A DNA stretch of 35,260 nt from Zancudomyces culisetae (lineage: Eukaryota; Kickxellomycota; Harpellomycetes; Harpellales; Legeriomycetaceae). The notes beneath the pieces were generated by a model. That model ran no database searches. It worked only from the letters and a program-made list of their open reading frames with translations, and was not told the origin of the DNA. The translations under genes and the position numbers were made by a program. Within the stretch, counting starts at the first letter, position 1. Every line of letters starts with the position of its first letter. This document shows, piece by piece, positions 33,016-35,260 of this stretch. The stretch covers positions 1 to 35,260 of the forward strand of contig LSSK01000037.1 of the NCBI GenBank assembly GCA_001969505.1. Reading direction: 5' to 3'.

Positions 33016-34060
33016 ATGGGCAAAACTAAAGAGCGCAAAACTAATTCCACGGCACCTGCTACACAATGTTCAGATACTTCTAATAGCTCAATTAAGCTAA
33101 AGAAGGTTAAAACAACCTCTAGTTCGGATACCTCCCTCACACCAAAAATTGAAAAAAAGGACAAGAAAGACAAGAAGGACAAGAAGGACAAGAAAGACAA
33201 GAAGGACAAGAAGGACAAGAAGGACAATAAGGACAATAAGGACAAGAAGGAACGAAAGAAGAAAGACAAAAAGAGTAAAAAAGAAAAGAAGGAGAAAGAT
33301 ACAAAGAAGGAGAAAGATACAAAGGAGAAAGATACAAAGGAGGAGAAGGAGAAGAAGGAGGCTGGTAAAAAGCGTAAGAGAGTCGAAGATAATTTTAGCA
33401 TTACCCCTCCAGTCGCTGAAAACCCCAAAATCACTAGTACCAACTCTTCTGTTCCAAATGGCGAAAAAAAATTCAAAAAATCAAAGCACAACAAAAAATC
33501 CAATGTTTCTGATTCCTCGCCTACACCAAAACATACTATCGAAAAGGTATTCCATTCATAACCATCATTACTACCTTCTTTTCCTGTAGATTTATACATA
33601 CTACCGATATATTTGCGTTGTTTTTATTTAATGACTACATGTACCCAAAAGTTAAATAACCATACATTGCTCTAATGCCAGTAAATATACAAATAAATAG
33701 TCAACTGCAGAAAAAACCCAGACCCAGACCTCATCAATCATCGAGGATACAAATAAACCTACTACTAATGCCTGGAATAACTGGCAGGATTCTACATTCG
33801 AAAACCAAGACAGAAAAAATAAGTTTCTGCGCCTCTTAGGCTTCAATAAAGCAGGAAGCGGTACAAGCACAGCCCAGAATCAAAATGCCAGCAGCGCCAC
33901 TATCAACTTCACAGGCAATGGCTCTGCCAACCTTAACTCAGCAATAGACCAAAACACTAACCGGAACATCCAGAGCTCCTTGGAGCAGCAGTTTCAAAGG
34001 GGTCTTCAATTTAAAAAGATGACTAACAAGGGCCGTAGAGCCGGTTTAGGTTCACTATGA
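33016..34060 (+). CDS. Lysine-rich SMAP-domain protein (KNOP1-like, probably nucleolar)
   Basis: Exons 33016-33546 and 33701-34060 join in phase 0 (donor GTATTC, acceptor AAATAG), giving 296 residues. Residues of about 50-115 are a KDK/KEK charged repeat. The C-terminal exon carries the two halves of the SMAP (small acidic protein) domain: WNNWQDSTFENQDRKNKFLR LLG from about 202, and EQQFQRGLQFKKMTNKGRRA GLG near the end. In between is an Asn/Ser/Thr-rich linker. The same combination of lysine-rich body and SMAP end occurs in human KNOP1, a nucleolar protein. Molecular function is not known. The downstream acceptor CTGCAG was rejected because it gives the wrong phase. Divergent partner: ESF1. 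Confidence 0.75.
33158..33360 (+). repeat. KDK/KEK coding repeat in SMAP-domain gene
   Basis: Near-perfect copies of GACAAGAAG (Asp-Lys-Lys), with GACAATAAG variants, run from 33158 to about 33250. Degenerate AAGGAGAAAGATACA units follow to about 33345. Both strands stay open across the repeat, which produces spurious antisense frames. Copy number is likely polymorphic. Confidence 0.85.
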
Positions 34061-34139
34061 TATAACATTTAATTATTCTTCTTTTTCTTTTCTTTTCTTG
34101 TATCCCCTCCACCTTTGTATAAAATACATTTATTTCTTT

Positions 34140-35030
34140 TTACAGTGGTGGGAAATCCTCTTTGGAAAACTCTGGTGTCTTGGAATCCACATTTCTGTAT
34201 ATTCCTCTACCAATACCAGTATTGGTATCGTTTCCCTTTTTTTTGATTTCCCTGTTTGACAGTTCGGGTGACTGACTACTGCTTCTGAGCATTGGAATTA
34301 CATATCTAGGTATACTCTCTCTGGGAGCGTACCCTTCCCTTACCCTCCGCTCCTTTCGAACGCTCCCATCGGCTCTTACTGATGCTGGGATATACGATAC
34401 AGCTGATTTAGTTACTGGCGTTTTGTCTAATAACTCATTGCTCATTCTTGTACTCTCCGAGTTCGATTCTACTTTATTTCCTTTTTCCCTTAGCGGCCGT
34501 TGATCGCATTCCAGATACGATTTCTTTTCGTCAGCTGTATTTCGATCCAGAATATTGGATGTTTGACTCCCATTTTCTAGATTTTTGGATTGATCTGCGC
34601 TTAAATGCTCTAAAGTTGTTATCAATATGGCTTTAGCAATTTTTTGCAATATTTTTACCTTTATATCTAAAAAAATTAATAAAATTTAATTATAGGAGTG
34701 GAACAAACCTCGTTGTACGCCAATCTTTATACTCGAAAAGCCATCAATCAGCCCTGAATATGTGTCATACTTTTCGTTATTTTTGTGTCCTAATGTTTCG
34801 CAATCAATACTACTTTCCCGCTCTTTTACGCTAAGCATACTTTTAGACGTGTATTGTCGGCCTGTTACATTTTTTAGCACAGATCGTGGTAGACAATTTT
34901 CGTCTTTTGTGTCTAGAGCTGTGGTTTCATGAGGGTTCAAGTTTGAATTAGGAGTTGTCAATCTGGGTTTTCTAAGATGAGGAGGAACGTACTTTGACTT
35001 TGCAGATTCTTTCGCTTTGTGATCATTCAT
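34140..35030 (-). CDS. PYM1: PYM-like protein with Mago-binding motif and N-terminal YVPPHLR
   Basis: Preferred exons are 35030-34733 and 34666-34140 (66-bp intron, donor GTATAA), giving 274 residues. A donor at 34708 (GTTTGT, 42-bp intron) is also in phase but atypical. Residues 191-221 read YIPASVRADGSVRKERRVRE followed by GYAPRESIPRY. This matches the Mago-binding motif of PYM, which docks on Mago-Y14 and disassembles exon junction complexes in the cytoplasm. In PYM this motif is N-terminal; here it is in the C-terminal half. The N terminus instead has KYVPPHLRKP at 14-23, a motif known near the start of Ded1/DDX3 helicases. The last residues are FSKEDFPPL. The rest is low-complexity and probably disordered. 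The family call rests on one motif. Confidence 0.65.
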
Positions 35031-35260
35031 TGTTCTGGTGGCTTAACTTATCTATCAGTTCTCACTAGATATACCTTGCTTCTCTTTTTTGCTTTTTTTT
35101 TTATCAGAAATAATTAACCAGCTAATAAATAAATCGAGTTTAATTTTGCAATCCTTATTCATTTTATTTAGATCCCAATTTTCACTGAATTGTTCAATAG
35201 GTCCGATACTCAACTTGGCTTGTATTATGACTCTTCACTCTGAAGTTTGATCAAATTTAT
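35031..35260. other. AT-rich right end, 5' flank of PYM-like gene
   Basis: This stretch holds the presumed promoter of the PYM-like gene. It has T tracts at 35085-35102 and no recognisable coding exon. A neighbouring gene may begin beyond the window. Confidence 0.5.

Noticed and set aside
33137-33599. Alternative and antisense frames over the KDK repeat (plus 33149-33589, minus 32982-33599 and 33137-33337)
   Set aside because: They arise because the GACAAGAAG repeat is open in several frames. Only the 33016 frame splices to a recognisable SMAP domain.

Overview
The window is AT-rich nuclear DNA from a fungus. Genes are compact. Most carry short introns with GTA-type donors and (T/A)AG acceptors, several with a CTAAC-like branch site, and the standard genetic code is used. 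The gene set is eukaryotic housekeeping: a HIR histone-chaperone subunit, SLC25 carrier, glycyl-tRNA synthetase, Spn1/IWS1, eS30, Rab5, exosome Rrp46, thiolase, Esf1 and PYM. Retention of a PYM-like exon-junction-complex partner, many introns and AT-rich spacers fit an early-diverging fungal lineage better than a budding yeast. The species cannot be read from this sequence. No virus, transposon, tRNA, rRNA or CRISPR array was recognised.

Layout. 1-1155: AT-rich spacer. 1156-9209 (-): giant HIR3/CABIN1-like gene, three exons. 10566-12043 (-): mitochondrial carrier, four exons. 13841-15901 (+): glycyl-tRNA synthetase, with a weak-context upstream start and a strong internal start. 16517-18010 (+): five-repeat Myb/SANT protein with a presequence-like N terminus, ending 11 bp from the convergent SPN1/IWS1 gene (18022-19317, -). 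19923-20204: cluster of perfect hairpins in noncoding DNA. 20628-21194 (-): ribosomal protein eS30, whose first coding exon is only ATG. 22196-22650: 404-N assembly gap bounded on both sides by poly-G. 23673-25055 (+): Rab5 GTPase, seven exons. 25533-26732 (-): Nudix hydrolase of the DUF4743/Tnr3 type. 27251-28506 (+): Rrp46 exosome subunit, six exons. 29513-30853 (+): acetyl-CoA acetyltransferase, whose coding end overlaps the convergent ESF1 gene (30834-32763, -) by 20 bp. 33016-34060 (+): lysine-rich SMAP-domain protein, sharing a divergent promoter with ESF1. 34140-35030 (-): PYM-like Mago-binding protein.

Themes. Several genes act in RNA and ribosome metabolism (ESF1, the SMAP protein, RRP46, eS30, PYM) and two in chromatin transcription (HIR3, SPN1). 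There is no operon logic. What stands out is compact geometry: tail-to-tail pairs that overlap or nearly touch, and short divergent promoters. The least explained features are the hairpin cluster at about 20 kb, the presequence-bearing Myb protein, and a sharp within-gene codon-use switch in the glycyl-tRNA synthetase gene. All exon joins were made by eye from phase and homology; none is backed by transcript data.
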